A stretch of 64,000 bases of DNA, from positions 186,001 to 250,000 of the forward strand of contig VZRS01005506.1 in assembly GCA_013398055.1 (NCBI GenBank), read 5' to 3'. The notes under the pieces are model-generated. The model did not search any database and was not told where the DNA came from. It was given only the letters and a program-made list of their open reading frames with translations. Each line of letters begins with the position of its first letter. Position 1 is the stretch's first letter. The position numbers and the translations under genes are program-made. Source of the DNA: Ifrita kowaldi. Lineage: Eukaryota > Chordata > Aves > Passeriformes > Cinclosomatidae. This document shows, piece by piece, positions 24,135 through 37,920 of this stretch.

Positions 24135-27100
24135 CGCCGGCCGCGGGACCGCCCCTCCCTCCCGGCCTCCCTCGGGGGGCACTGACCCCGAACCTGCCGA
24201 GCTCTTCCTCCGGCCCGCCCTAAGGTGCCCTGTTCCCCTCGGCGGGATCGCCCTGCCCTGCCCGCCTCGCGGTCGGGGTTGGCTTACGCGGCCTCCGGGT
24301 GCCGTCGGGCCTGGCCCGAAGGCAGGAATTAGCGGGGTCGGGAGCCGGGCTCCAGCCCGCGATTGGGTATTTGTACAATGCTGCTTCTCTTTTCCGTTCC
24401 ACAGTAGAAGGAGGGGTGAAGTGTGTTGTTTCTAATGTTGTATGCTCTAGGTAGAGTACAAATATATGTTTATGATGATATTAGTAAGGGTTAAAGAATG
24501 AAGTTTATTTACTGAAAGGCAAAGTCAATAGGTAGGTGTTTATTCTTAGCTCATTTTGTCATAGGAAAATAAAAAAAAAGTCTTCTGCACAAATGACCTT
24601 TTCATCCCCTTTCTGGGAAGCAGAAGTTGGCAACCGTAGTTTCCGTTCTAGAAATTGGGGGCACTTCTTTAATGGTGAACAAAATGATGTCCCTCCCCTT
24701 GACAGAGGAATTACCAGACTGTATTGTCAGACTATAATACTTGTTTACCAGAGACAGGCAGACTAAGCTTTGGTAGCTCACAGGACAGATGTAGTGACAT
24801 AAAGTGAGCAAGGGGGCACATCCATGCCAAAGAGATATTTGAGCTTCAGTAATTTTCTCAGAAGGCAGATTCCTCTACTTTTTGTGTGATGTTTGGTTTG
24901 TTGCTTTCACCTGGAAATTCCAAGGTCTCCCTCTTCCAAAACCCCAGATAATGTTTAGTACACACACATCTTGCAGTAAAAATTTACTGTAAAAAATAAG
25001 CAAGGGAAGTGAAGATTCTCAACACTCTTATGTTTTCACATCCAGACTGACAACTTTCTGAAAGATATGTTGTCAGACAAGTTACTGGGCTCAGTTTAGA
25101 GGTACTGTGTGAAGACTAGTGACTTTGATATACAGGGATTTTTATTGTTCCTTCTGGCATAACTTTCTATGCAAGAGTTATCTTTAGGGCTCTTAACACA
25201 GAAAAATAGCACATGATAGTGTCTTGTAGGCTTTATTTGCTTTCTTACATGGTTCTCCTGGAAATTCTCAAATGTAATGTCTATAGAAAAAGCGAGTTTG
25301 GCCATGGGCTTCCTACTGTCTGTCATATACTCTTGTAATTCTTTTGTTCTTCTTGAACATGACTGTAGTGGTAGGTGTAGATATATGTGCACATGATTTC
25401 TGTAAACAGCAATAACTGAAAAGACATCTGTGGGTTTTTTGGGATGCATGTGTGAGTAGCCTTCTGATTCTGATAACACCTCACACTGGTTTCTCCAGAC
25501 TCACAAACATCCCTCATTAACAGGCTATACTTAAAATCACTGTTGTATTATTTTCCAGGGTAATTTTAATGTTTCCCTGTGTTTTGGAGAAAGATGATCC
25601 TTTGACTTTTTAATATATTGTAATATGGCCCAAACCCCACAGATACTCCATTTCTGAATTTCATTTCACACAGCTCATGCCTCACAGTAATAATCTGCTG
25701 AAGGTTTAATAACTTTTCCACCTAACTTCTGTGGGTCAAAAAGAATATTGTGCAATCCCTGCTGTGTTCCCAGCTTGCTTTGTGTTATTTTAATGCACAC
25801 GAGACCGTGCAGAGAGCTGTGCCACTGTGGTATACAGAGCAGTGAGGACACTGCATTACCATAAGGAGATGGGGGAGAAAGGGGCTTTGTCTCTTAATAA
25901 TGTATTTCTTTTTGTAATTTAATTCGGTAATCCATGTACTTGACATCCCAGAATACATAGGTTTCATGCCTAATAAAAAATGGGGAACGCAAAAGATCTC
26001 AGGCATTCATGGTTTGGAAAAAGAAGGATGCAGGATTGGTGATGGTGAGAATAGGGAGAGAGACAGCAAGAACTGAGAAATTGTGAGACATGTTCAGAGA
26101 ACATGTGGTTTGAGTAGGACACTGGAAACTGCAGAGAAGACAACTTGAATAGCAAGTGAAATGAGGGAATTGGGGAAGTCTTAAGGAATGTAAAGAGAGC
26201 TGCAAGAAGAGAGTAAGGTAAAATCCTGTAGCTGTGAAAAGGACATGGTGTTTGAAGAGACGAGGAGGTCTGGAAGGAGATGAGAAGTATCTCTTATTTG
26301 AGGACAAGTCTTGCAAAGGTGAGGCAGGAATGACTTCAGCAATGGTACGTGTTGTTTTGATAGCACAGAGGTGATGGTGTGAAATGACAATGGATGGTAG
26401 ATTTTTCACAGTATAGCTTCCTTAATTTCCCATATAGAATCTTGGAATTATCTGTCAGGTTGAATGACCTGAAGCTGAATGACCGTTATACAAAATTCAT
26501 CTGTGGTATGTGTTCATGCCTGAATGACAGGTAGCAGTAAACTGAATGTCTGGATCATTCTTGTCCTTGTTGCTGGATCCCATAATTTGCTTTAACAGGA
26601 AAATCTCCTTTCATGTTCATGGTGGTGTACCCATTCTGGTGCATTTAATGAGAGTAAGTATGCACATACATGGCAAGTACTGAAGTTATTATTAATCCAT
26701 AATCACAATGGGAGTATTGACACACAAGCTGTGTATGTGGTAGTATAGATGTTTCTCTTCAGGGATAAAATTTAACAGTTTTCCTCATTGTGAAATATCA
26801 TGTATTACAAATGTCTGTCACTACTAGCAATACAGCTCATTTAGTAGTGCTGGATGATCATGTATGGAGTCTATTTGCCAGAAAATCTGGGCACTTAGTA
26901 AAGTAACAATGATTTTGAAATATAGCCTGCAATATTGTAATTACCAATTATTTTTCTCCTTTTATTTTATATTCAGTGAGAATTGTAGTTCCTCATCCAT
27001 ATGTCAAGATAAGCAGGCAGTCTCTGAGAATACAGTAAAATATGTCATTTTTTTTTACTGGGTTGAGGAGTTTTTTTGCAGGAGTTTCTAGTCTTTGCCT

Positions 27101-28952
27101 TCATGGTTTCTGCAAGCCCATTTTTCCATGAGTCCAGCATCAGAGATCAGAACCCCTGTACTTAGCTTTAGTAGCGTTTCACAGTTTAGCAGTACATATT
27201 TAATTTTTGTCGAGCTGAATTCTTGGAATAAAAAAATTCAGAAATGCTGTGGATTCAGAGATACAAGTGGATTCTTGTCATTTCACCTCCGCGTGTCCCA
27301 GAGTAACAGCAGTTGACAGACATTGTTGATGGATGTTTGAAATGAATAAATAGTATCTCTTTTTGTTCCCAATAGCCAGATGTTGTATCCTAAAAAAATC
27401 TCACATTTTGAACAGAAACTATGGTTTGCTGGTAGTTGCTATTGAGAGGTCAAGGATGAAACAAATGGAAGAAGTGGCAGCTTCTACTTCAAGGAGCTGT
27501 TGCTTCCTACGGAGGCACATTGAGTGTAGCACTGCTTAGCTACTGCATCTGCTCTGCAGTTAGAAAGGACAAGAGTCCTACACTGTCAAAGTGACATCTT
27601 TCATGAATTCTTTGAGTGTTATCCTGAAATTAAAGAGATTTTGTCACTGGTGTTGAGGGAAGCCAGAATTATGCTCTTCAGTGGGGAGGCATGGGGATAA
27701 GCCTTTCTTGTCCATTTATCATAGTGCTAGCAAGAAATTACAATGCTAATATTTTTAAAGCAATTATTGCATACAAATAAGAGAGTGTTAATGAAAGTAG
27801 GAAACCTAGCACTATTCCAGAACTTGCAAGAAATAAATATTTGACCAGTATATTGCTATTCTGAAATGAATGTGAGAACATATCTCTGGATAGTTAAAAA
27901 GCTTTTTTTCCAGTATTGACTCAACAGTTGGTGCTGCAAATAAAATACGAGTTTGTCACGTATGTAATTGAATAATATTTCAAGCCATCAAGGATTTTGT
28001 TTCTTAGAAAATTAAAAAAAAATGAAAATCAATCCTGCAGTCAAAATGTATGATTTATTAGAAACACTTTTAAATACCTTAAGAGCACATTGAGATCAAC
28101 ATGATAACTTAAGTGATCACAATGATTTCCTAATTTATGACAATGTGAATTATCATATGCAAAGAAATCTTTGTGATCCCTCTAAATTAATGCAGATCAG
28201 AGAATAGTGTAGTTAATGAAGTGCTTGAGGAGGAGTCATTCTGCAAATAGTGCTGCTAAAGCTCCTTAATCTCTGAGTTGCAAAAAGTTGCTCTTGGGTG
28301 AAACTATTTTTTTCAGGATAATAAACCTTGTGCACTTAAAATCCAGTGGGAATCTTGCCATGTTTTATATTATTTTTAGTAATTATTAAATCAAATGTGT
28401 TTGGAATCTGAATTTTTACCTCATTAAACCATTGACAATTTGGGGCTGTATAGTTTTCGGGGGCTTCACTAAACCAGCCTTCATAACTAAATGTAGAGAT
28501 GAGAAGGAGTCAAATTATTTTGAGGGTTTTGGTGTCTTTTAAATGAATTTATCACAGAACCATAATGTATCTTACAGCAAAACAGTTTGTCTTGCCTAAG
28601 GTGAGATCACGCCCACAGAGTTAAGTAAACCATGTACCATGATTTCATTACATGTTCCTATTTGCCCCTGAAATTCTTACCTGCAAAGGAAGGAACACAA
28701 GCTTTATGATGCAATTAAGGATTTGATGGAGTTTTTATTATGTGAGAGATCCACAAGGGGGAGACTTTATTCTAGAATAACCTTGTTGGGGACACTTCCA
28801 TCCTTCTGAGACCTAGGCAAGGTGGGAGTCCAAACGCCCTTTTCTCAGTGCTCTCTTGGCTTCCTGGCTTTTTTTATTTTTAGGTACCACAGTTGCCTAC
28901 CACTGATAAGCTGTAGGTTTATTTAAATCCTTATCAAGTTGGCATCTTAAAG

Positions 28953-28965
28953 AAAAAAAAAAAAA
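28953..28965. repeat. A-tract (13 A)
   Basis: Thirteen adenines followed by AAG-type triplets to about 28973. Simple sequence only. Confidence 0.7.
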
Positions 28966-30043
28966 GAAGAAGACCATGACAGTCAGGGAATGTAACTGAA
29001 TATCCGCACACACTGAGCAGAGACAATTGTTTTTCCAGATTTACCCAGCTTTTGGATTATGACTGTCCTGTGCTTTACAGTTTCTTACTTTTGAGTTACT
29101 GCAGCAGTGTGCTTTTTCAGGCTAACATTCATTTTGATGACCCTTGTCTAAAATTTTTAGCAGTTTCTGTGTGCACCAGCTGCTCACACAGGGCAATACA
29201 GAGTGCACAGCAGTGACAGCAAATGATGGTGCATTTTCCTGGTTTCCAGGTTGCTTGGCCTCTTTGCAAGGAACCAGTAGTTCTAGTGTGGCACTGCTCC
29301 TACTTAAAATATCTTGAAATATTTTTGAATGTTTACATGTAGGTATCAGTTGCTGTGCAGTTTATACATTTATTTTATGAAAAAGGCTGTGTGTAGTTGG
29401 ACACATCTTTTTGGACACATCTGACTCCAGTGTATACTTGAGAGAGAAATGTTAGCTAGGATAATAAAAAAATAGTATTTTACAGTTAACACTATTGCCT
29501 AATTCTTTCTAAAACAAGTGCTGTTCAAGATGAAATCTAACTAGCAGGGGTAGTGGGTCCAGGGAGAGGTCGGTATCTGTTGCTTAAAAAATCATCTCAA
29601 AAGAGCACAGGTACTATTAAATGTTGAAATGTCCCTGAAAACTGAAAGATATTTGGTATGCATTTAGTGCATGATGTTGTAAATGTTCAGTAATGTAGTG
29701 TGATGCATAAAAACCGATCCAACCACAAACTAGCCATGTTCTGATCATTTCCTGGTGATTGGGAAGATAAAGGAGAGAAAATCTTTGTTGTAATACTGAA
29801 AACAAGAGAAGGTTTTGGGGTTTATACCAGGTGAAGATCTTGCCCTATGTAATTTGTGACATTTTGTGATACAGCTTTATTCTTTCATAGAAACTGAAGC
29901 AAAAAGATAATTTCAGAGACTGTATCACTAGATATTGATGATTTATTTCAGAACAAACATTAATAGTAGGTAGTCAGGTTGACTGTTGATGCAGAATTGT
30001 GTTTTAATTTTCTTGCATTTTAAAAAAGTTACTTCTCACAGAC

Positions 30044-30065
30044 TGATATCACATCTGTGATATCA
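30044..30065. repeat. Perfect 10-bp inverted repeat with 2-base loop
   Basis: TGATATCACA at 30044-30053 is followed by TC and then its exact reverse complement, TGTGATATCA, at 30056-30065. A partial copy of the same words (ATCACATCTGATA) follows at about 30071-30083. It could extrude as a small hairpin, but no function can be assigned. Confidence 0.7.
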
Positions 30066-32560
30066 CACAAATCACATCTGATACCATATACTGGTCGTAA
30101 TATGTTATCTTATTTTTGCAACTGACCAAGACAAAATGTTTTTGGTTTTTTTGGTTTTTTTTCTACTTTTTTTGTTTGTAAAAGAAAAATTGCAGAAGCA
30201 TGAAGACGTTAATTTTTGCACTTCTGTTTTTGACTGATTCTGGATTATATGAATTTTTCACAAATTATCCTGGTTTGTGAAAAGTGAAGAATGGGTAAAT
30301 ATGCTCTTTTCTGTTTTATGAATGCCATATACATCGTATTTTAATATGTAGGTGCTGTTGTTTCCCTCATCTGCTTACCTGTCTTCTTTTGTGAACATAC
30401 AAAATTCTTAATTCAATAGCTATGCAAAATACTTCTAGGCAGGGAATTGGTGACGCTTTGTCTGCTGGTGAAGTTTGTTCATCTCTCATGCAAAACCCCT
30501 TAATTTTTTTTCTCTTCACTTTGAACATTAATTTCAGTGACCACATTTATATTTTTAGTATGTGTTGAAGTATATTATATTTGATAACCATTTAAAGTTG
30601 CTATATTGTGCACTTCTTTTCCACATGATCTTTCACTGTGAGCATTTTAGGCTATTTTCATCTTTCTGTGAAGACAAAGTGTTCTTTTGAAGGTTTTTAA
30701 TCCTTAGTGGAAGCAAGTCTGAACTAAATGAGATTTTCAATGACAGGAAATGTAATTTTTGGTCACAGCTGATGGATATCTCTCAATAGAGTTCCTTAAA
30801 TTCTCCCTTTCTGCTTGTCCTGGGGCATAAGTGGATATTGAGTGTCATCCTAACTATGTGATATCCTCAAAACCTAGGCTGCAGGTAGTTTCCTTTTCCC
30901 AGTGACCTTCCTCGTGAGTTTAAGCTGTATTGCTCAGTAACTCCGTATGCACATCCTTGATGCTGAGGTGGCATTGATGGAAGAACTCAGTGCATTAATT
31001 GAACTTCTAATTAGGGCAATTATGATCAAATCAGCAGTCGTTTGGTGCTGATATAAGCAGATGTGACAGCACAAAAGCTACTTTGAAGGTGAGGTGAAGC
31101 ATCATGGTATTTAACCTCACTCCGTTTCACCTCACTCCTAAGCAATCTCCATTAGTCATCACTCTTTCTCTATAATAGTTAAAGCCTGAAGTGCTAAGAC
31201 CTGGTTAACTACTAAAGTTTGGTGTCAGCTGGAGAAACAAGTATTTTCAGTTCAAAAACTGCTATTAAATGTTCTCTATTGTCATTCTGAAAATAGCCAA
31301 ATGCAGTTAAAAATAGGAGTCACATAGGAAGTGAGTGAAGGCTGAAACTTTCTGGCTTCAGAGAGTCTGTTTGCAACAGAAATGCAAAATACAGTTGGAG
31401 AAGTGGAGCTCTGAGGTGTCCCTTGATAGTCTATATGAAAGACAGAGCTGGGCAATGAGAAACATGTACACACTGCTATGGAGAATCCAGCACATTTGAG
31501 CTGAGGTTAGGCAGATCTGGTAACACTGTTTGTGTCTAGGTTGTAGTCAGAGAGACACAGGAAGGAAGAGAAGCACATTGTGTTTGTTACATGCAATAAT
31601 GAATACTGAATCCTTACCGAAACCTTGTAAGAGAACTTCAGAATAAGATTGGGTTATTTTAAAACACAGAGAGGGAAAACTGATATATTTAATAGATTAG
31701 TAGAGTACTTTTTCACAATGACAGTGTTCATTGTCCAAGATAAGGGGACAGTAATGGGTTTATATGATATACAGGCAGCATAGATCAGGTTTTCTTAATT
31801 CAGATTTAATAATATGGACTGTTGTAAGTAACCCAGAACAAGAATATATAAATGTGTGTCTTGTTCTTGAATACAGCATGTTAGGAATTCATTGCAGCTG
31901 TAGAAAAATTTCCATTACAGAATGGATGGCTTAGTTAGAAATAACCTGGAAGAGGAAAATATTTCTCAATAAACATTCAGTATATTTGGAACATGCATTT
32001 TTGTTTAGCAAATAATATATTTTGATTTTAGTGTGTTATTAGTATCTTCAGGTATTGGCATGATGTTAATATTGCAGAAACAAAATACTCTGTAAATTTT
32101 GTACTGTTAAAATATATCTTGCCCACAGCTATAGCAGGTCATAAAAGTAGATGTCATGACACTCAGCAGAGCATCAGTCTAAAAGTTAGCTCTGAAGAAA
32201 AGAAAAATTCCACAGTGTGAATTTGTGCAAATGTACATCTGTACCAAGCCTTGTGCACAGGAAAGTTAAAGGAACTATTGTTATGTTTAAGAAATGTCTG
32301 GCTGAGAAACAGGATTTTAGAGACTGCATTCATCACCGAGTATGTGCTGCTTACCAGTTTGCCTGCATGAGGTTAAAACCTTTTCCCCCAGTTTGAGATA
32401 CCAGGCAGTGTTTTGCAGGCAGTGACATCCAGGCTCATCCTGTTCTAAACTTTCTTGCCTGCATTACTGATCTCTGTGGATAGACATTTTTGTTCCATTT
32501 CAATGAACTTCACATTTGTGACTTGTACAAAACATGAGCATCTGAGGAAGCACATAACTA

Positions 32561-32840
32561 CAGAATCATGGAATCCTACAATGGTTTGGCTTGGAAGGGT
32601 TTGGCTTCTTCCACTCCCTACCCTGCAATGGGCAGGGACACTTCCCACTATCCCAGGTTGTTCCAAGCCTTGTAGTACCTGGCCTTGAACACTTCCAGGG
32701 ATGAGGCAACCACAGCTTCTCTGGGCAACCAGTGCCAGGGCCTCACCACATTCATAGTGAAGAATTTTCTCCTTATATCCAATCAACACCTATTCTCTTT
32801 CAGTTCAAAGCCATTCCCTCTTGTCATAGGATACGATGTT
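32561..32840 (-). mobile_element. CR1 LINE fragment (3' end), antisense
   Basis: Starts with AGAATCATGGAATCCTAC, the reverse complement of the octamer-rich 3' terminus typical of avian CR1. It then runs through words I recognise from the CR1 3' region: GGGCAACCAGTGCCAGGGCC, GTGAAGAATTTTCTCCTTATATCCAATC and TTCAAAGCCATTCCCTCTTGTC. The element is 5'-truncated, as most CR1 copies are, and carries many substitutions. No open reverse transcriptase frame remains. Confidence 0.93.
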
Positions 32841-35800
32841 TTCTACTTCAGCTCTACTGTACTTCATGTATGGTGCACACCAGATTTAATAAAGTGAGGG
32901 ATGTAATCTAAGAGTATATTTTAAACAACCACAGTTGACACAGCAGACAGGAAGGTAGCATGTGGCTGTGGGCTGATGAAATAATGCAGAGATTCCAAGG
33001 CTGGCAGAGGCTGGGTCAGGAAGTCTATCTAATGTAGTTTGAGACAGCCTTGTAAGCTTGAAACCAGAATAGTCCTGCTGTATCTGAGCAAGTAAATCCT
33101 GATCTTTGGCAGGCACGTTTTTTCTGGAGCTGGGCTGGCTCTGCACTGCACTTTCTGCAGCATTTGAAGGTCAAGATAGCTGGAAGCTACATGGAGTGCC
33201 CAGGGAACAGTGATAAAGACATGCCAACAACACATCTGGACAATTCTCAAGTGCAGTGCCGAGGACTGAAATTGCATTTGGTATTCTAGCTGTTCTTTAA
33301 TTTTAGCCATCCAAATTATATACACCTTGTATTTGAAGAGACGGAACCTTTGGCCACAGCAAAGACATGTTTAGAAAACATGGTTTCCAAGCCTTGTCCA
33401 AGGTCCTTATGAGAAAGCTTTTGGCCAAATGCGTGGAATCAGTGCTTTCCCAGCTTTATCCTCAGTCTCTGTGCAGAGCTCAGAGCCTCACAGGGAATAT
33501 GTGCTGTTGTACAACCTGTGCTATCCCTTCCCTGCTCTCCTCCAGCTTTCAGTGTGGTGTCTTTGGGCCAATCCTTCTGACACTTGGCTAAATTTCATCC
33601 ATGGAGATTAAAATAACGTCACGTGCTCCTAAATTTGGTTGCTGTCCATTTTAGTCCTAATGCAACTGTAAAAGGGTTAGTTTTACACATCTCAGCATAT
33701 TGGTTGACTTTAAAATAGGAACATAAAACCTCAAAATACAGCCAGTGGTCTGAATGCAGCTGCCAGAGCAATGCAGAGTTAGCACTGCCTGTCCTTGCTC
33801 AGCTCATCTGCCTGTGCCTGGATAATTGCAGGTGAACTCCTCTTTTTAAAAAACAAAATGTAACAAAACACTTCATGTTTTATTGAGGTAATTTCTTTCT
33901 TAGAGCATATATTCCGTAAAATGGTCATTGTTGATATTATTGATGACTATCCAAAACACATTTTACAAATAAAATACCTATTACAAAGTCACTGCTATTT
34001 CCATTTGTTCACCTACTTTCATATTCTCTTTGTAATGCCGCTCCAGATTTCTTTCTGTTTTTAATAGTGATTCATGAGCCTTACAAAGACTGAGACAGTT
34101 TGTTCTAATATTGCTCCCATTATCCACAAGAACTACCTCGACCATGAATGGGACTGTGCATAATACCCAGCCCTTCAGTGAGGGTTTTCCCAGTGCCAGC
34201 TGACATGATGTCTAAGCATATGTCAGGATGGGATTTTGCCAGCAGACAGGAGCACACTCTGCCCTCCCTTTGAGCTAGTTGGAGATGCACAGGCTCAGCT
34301 CTGGCAGCAGAGCCACTGCAGTTTGCCTGTTGCTAAGCCAGAACTAATAAGCTTGACTGAAAGGCAGGGTTTATTGTCCTGGTCTCAGCATACCTGGTGT
34401 GGTTATGTAGCTTTCACATGGAGCTTCTGTGAGTCCTGCAGTCGACTCATGGGCAGCGCTGGGCTGGCTCTGCACTGTACTTTTTGTGTGGTTGGCTGTA
34501 TGCAGCATGGTCAGGATTTGCTTGCATCTCCCAGCAAAAAACTGCTGGTCCGTATCCTAATGGCTTCCTAACCCTGCTCCAGAGGAGCATTTTCAGTCCT
34601 CTGTGCCACTGCCAAGAATTTTCTACCTTATATGACTGGAGAAAATAACTCACAGTACTCTTGTCACTTAAATTTTGGTCATTAGATCCCCACATGTTTA
34701 GTACACTTAACAAAAAAGACTATTTTTCATAATTTCTTTCTTGTACGGCAGCCTATATGATAGATGATGTTGTGGATCAGGTTTTCAAAGTTTGAAATGA
34801 GACACTAAATTAGGTTCACAGAGCATGATTTAGTCATCTGAGTCACTACTTACAACAAAATCTGCTGTTTTCACTGGGCAGATACTTGCTGAAGAAAACA
34901 TTTTAATTTCTTTGCTTTACAAAATCATGTTTGAGAATGAACCTATGTGTTTTTTTGCTTGTAACATGGCTACTTCTATATGCACAAGTTATTTAATTTG
35001 TAATGTTTGTGTTTTCATTTGTCTTTCCTGGTATTCTTACCATGTATGTATTTCTTGGGAAATAGTGACACTGTATCTTAATATTGGTCAGTGAAGAATT
35101 GTTGCTGATTGGATATTTAGTAATGTCTTCACTGACAAGATACTGTTTTGCCTTTGAGCCTTAATGTTATTCTTTCCATATGTAATTATCATATTAATGG
35201 CTTTAATTTTGATTTAATTTTTATGAATAGCCAAAAGCTCTGGTTTTTTACAAGTAGAATCAAAACTAGAGCTGCATTTTTCACTTTTGCTGTATCGGCT
35301 TTATGTCTCAGTAGCAGTGCAAAGAAGCAATGAACCTAGTTACAGATATGCTGAATATTCTTTCTCAGGGGTAGTGTTGGTGTGTCCCTGATGGTTTAAG
35401 GGCATAATTGAGGTACTTTGTGCAGCTGGTAGATGTGGAGGAGGGATATCAGGGCCAGGAGGGTATCTCTGGTATTAATGTGTCTGATTTCTTCCAGCAC
35501 AGTGAACCCTTTTGATCTGTAGCAGTTTATGTAATACAGAACAGCTTTCAGGGTATCTTTAATTATGCCTGTGGACATTTTGGCCTGGAAAGTGAAATGA
35601 GGCTTTAGATTCACCTTTCACTCCCAGCTGTGCTGATTTGAAACTGGCACAGCTTGTTACCCATGTGTAAAGTGTAGGGATCAAGGTCCTGCTCTCAGGA
35701 AAGACACTGGATGTGCAGCATCCTGGGCTTCAGTAGAAGGTGCAGGTGGCTCTCGGTGCTGTCAGGATGGAATAGCAATGTATCCCATGCACAGACATAC

Positions 35801-37829
35801 ATATAAGCTGCAATAGCTTGTATCTTCAGATCAAATTGAGATTTGAGACACCTCACAGGAGCTGAAGACCTGTCTTTGAGGTTTCATATTGCTAAGGAGC
35901 ACAGTGAGGCAGCTGCACTAGGAGAGCCTAGAAGCAGAGTGTATGCTAAAAAGAGACTGAGCCATTGTGCTTCTATCAGTGCTCTCAGATACATGTAGAA
36001 TAAAGTGATTGATGATATGATGCATCAACTTTATTAAAAGTTTCTCAGGAATGATATTTTTTAATTATGCCACTTTCTAGGGATATTTTTCAGCGTGTTA
36101 TGAAGATGACATATCATATTTGTAGTGCATAATGTGAAAAAAATCGTTTTAACCTGAAAATTAATGTCCTAGCATTTGAACTTTCAGGTATGATGGTTAA
36201 TTTTCATGGTCTATAGCAAATAAAAAAAGAAGATTAATTCTTTTTGAAGGTGCAAGAGGTGATCTCATCCATGTCATACTAAGTCCGAGGACTAACAGTT
36301 ATTTAAGTTCTCCAAACTTCTTAAAATTGAGTGCATTGTTCACAGCAAGTGGATGAAAACCTTGTGACTGAGATCAGAGGTAAAACCAGCTATAACAGAG
36401 CAGTGTTTAAGCCAGTTTAGCTGAAATTGAGTCCCTCGTGATTGTGAATGATGGGGTTGCATCTGCTTGTCTCTTTTTTTGTTTGTTTTTTTAATTGCTT
36501 TTTTGTATACCAGTCCTTGCAAAGCACTGAGACTGGAATTCAAAATAGAAGTAATCTTTAAAAAACAGTTTCCCTTGGAAAACAAATAGATCTGTCAAAC
36601 TATTTTTTTGCTTCATATCCCATACTTGACATCAGTAAAACTACTGAAAATTACATTGCACTGTGTTTATTGAAGTTGTGCTCCTATGCAGTAATACACA
36701 TAAGACATCTTACACTGCCTTAAGGATTAAGTTAAGCTCCTTTGTCAAGCCTGTTGGTATGGCAGGACTGTTAATCTTTAACTGTCAGAGGCTGGTTAGA
36801 TCCTTCTTTAGGCTGAGGCCATGGCTAAGTGCAAAGAAATTAAAACGAATCAACTCCTGGTATTTATGCTTTCATATTTTTGCACAGAGCAATCAATAAA
36901 ATGAGAAGCTGGTTGAGACATACATATTTCTATAAGAAGATTGTATTTCAAGCTGTTATTTAACATCATATTTGCATCATATTTGCTTTATGTTTATGAT
37001 TGTGAAATATGAAGACGAAGTTGGCAGTGTTCAAAATACTAAATTCATGAAAGTAAGATATGCACAGGGTGACAGCTCATTGAAAAGAGGACAGAGGATA
37101 ATTTTGTGAACCTACATTTCCCAGTTAAAATTCCATGGACTTATCTACATTATGTCCATGTTTTATTATTACATCAGTAATTATTCTTACATTTTCCTTT
37201 CAAATTACAACATTAAGTCACAAAAGAGGAAATGTGTTGTAGTTGCAGCATATTTAGACGTGACAACACATGAAACAAAACTGTATGAAAAAGAAGGTGA
37301 AGCTGGGAGGCAAAGTCAAATTCATTGTGAAAGATAAAAGTTAACATTTTAGCCCTAAAAGGGTACAAAACTGGTTGTAAGGAACCATGGTATTGTGCTT
37401 TATGTATCAAAGGTTTGTGTTTCACTGTGGATGTCTGTACCATTTAATCAATGTTGTTCTAACTACCATTTGTGAAGAGGAATTTTTTAAATAAATATCT
37501 GATAATAGCCAGCTAGTGCAATTTGTAAAAATACTCATCAATGAAATGATAGAGGTTGTATGTTGAAGCAGTAGGTAAAATATACTGCAAAGAAGCTTTT
37601 GAGTGTGAGAGGTGCCTAAATTGTACTTTTTAAATCCGGCTATATATATTTTTTTTAGTAATAGGAAAAGAAACTCTTGAGAAGTATGATTTTTTTTACA
37701 TACTCCTTCAAGTATAGTTTCAAGTGGCTGTTTTTGCATTTTATGCACATATAACCTTCCCATTTTTCTGAAACAAGAGATTCTTTCCCTCAAATCAATA
37801 AATAATAGTTCTTTCTGCTTATGTATCAC

Positions 37830-37920
37830 CTTGCTTCTGAGGATCTCCAAGTGCCATATAAGCATTAAATGGAGACTACTACCATAAAGTACAGGAGTAT
37901 TAATTCCTTATGACATAGCA
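37830..37920 (+). repeat. Candidate ancient amniote interspersed repeat tail
   Basis: The stretch TCTGAGGATCTCCAAGTGCC, followed by ATATAAGCATTA, resembles the widely shared vertebrate repeat tail that reads 'tctgaggatctcaaagcgctttacaaacatta' in many reptile and bird genomes (L2/L3/CORE-SINE-type remnants). Only about 35 bases align well by eye and the rest is decayed. Confidence 0.4.

Larger units (their letters stand above)
23230..24340 (+). promoter_or_regulatory. ST6GALNAC5: CpG island at the 5' end of ST6GALNAC5
   Basis: CpG dinucleotides and GC content rise from about 23230, peak between about 23600 and 24330, and fall abruptly after about 24340, where the AT-rich intron begins. This is the only such block in the window. 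It encloses the coding exon at 23907-24128. CpG islands at the 5' end of vertebrate genes normally mark promoters, so the transcription start and exon 1 are expected in or just left of it. I see no convincing TATA box and cannot place the start site. A gap at 23349 and the problems at 22684-22771 mean part of the island may be missing. Confidence 0.8.

Noticed and set aside
23583..24182. 199-codon open frame on the minus strand across the CpG island and exon
   Set aside because: It lies opposite the recognised ST6GALNAC5 exon in very GC-rich DNA, where stop codons are rare. The product is low-complexity (Pro/Ala/Arg-rich) and has no family resemblance.
23816..24223. 135-codon + strand frame overlapping the exon in another phase
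   Set aside because: Same compositional effect. The phase that matches ST6GALNAC5 and the splice sites is the other one.
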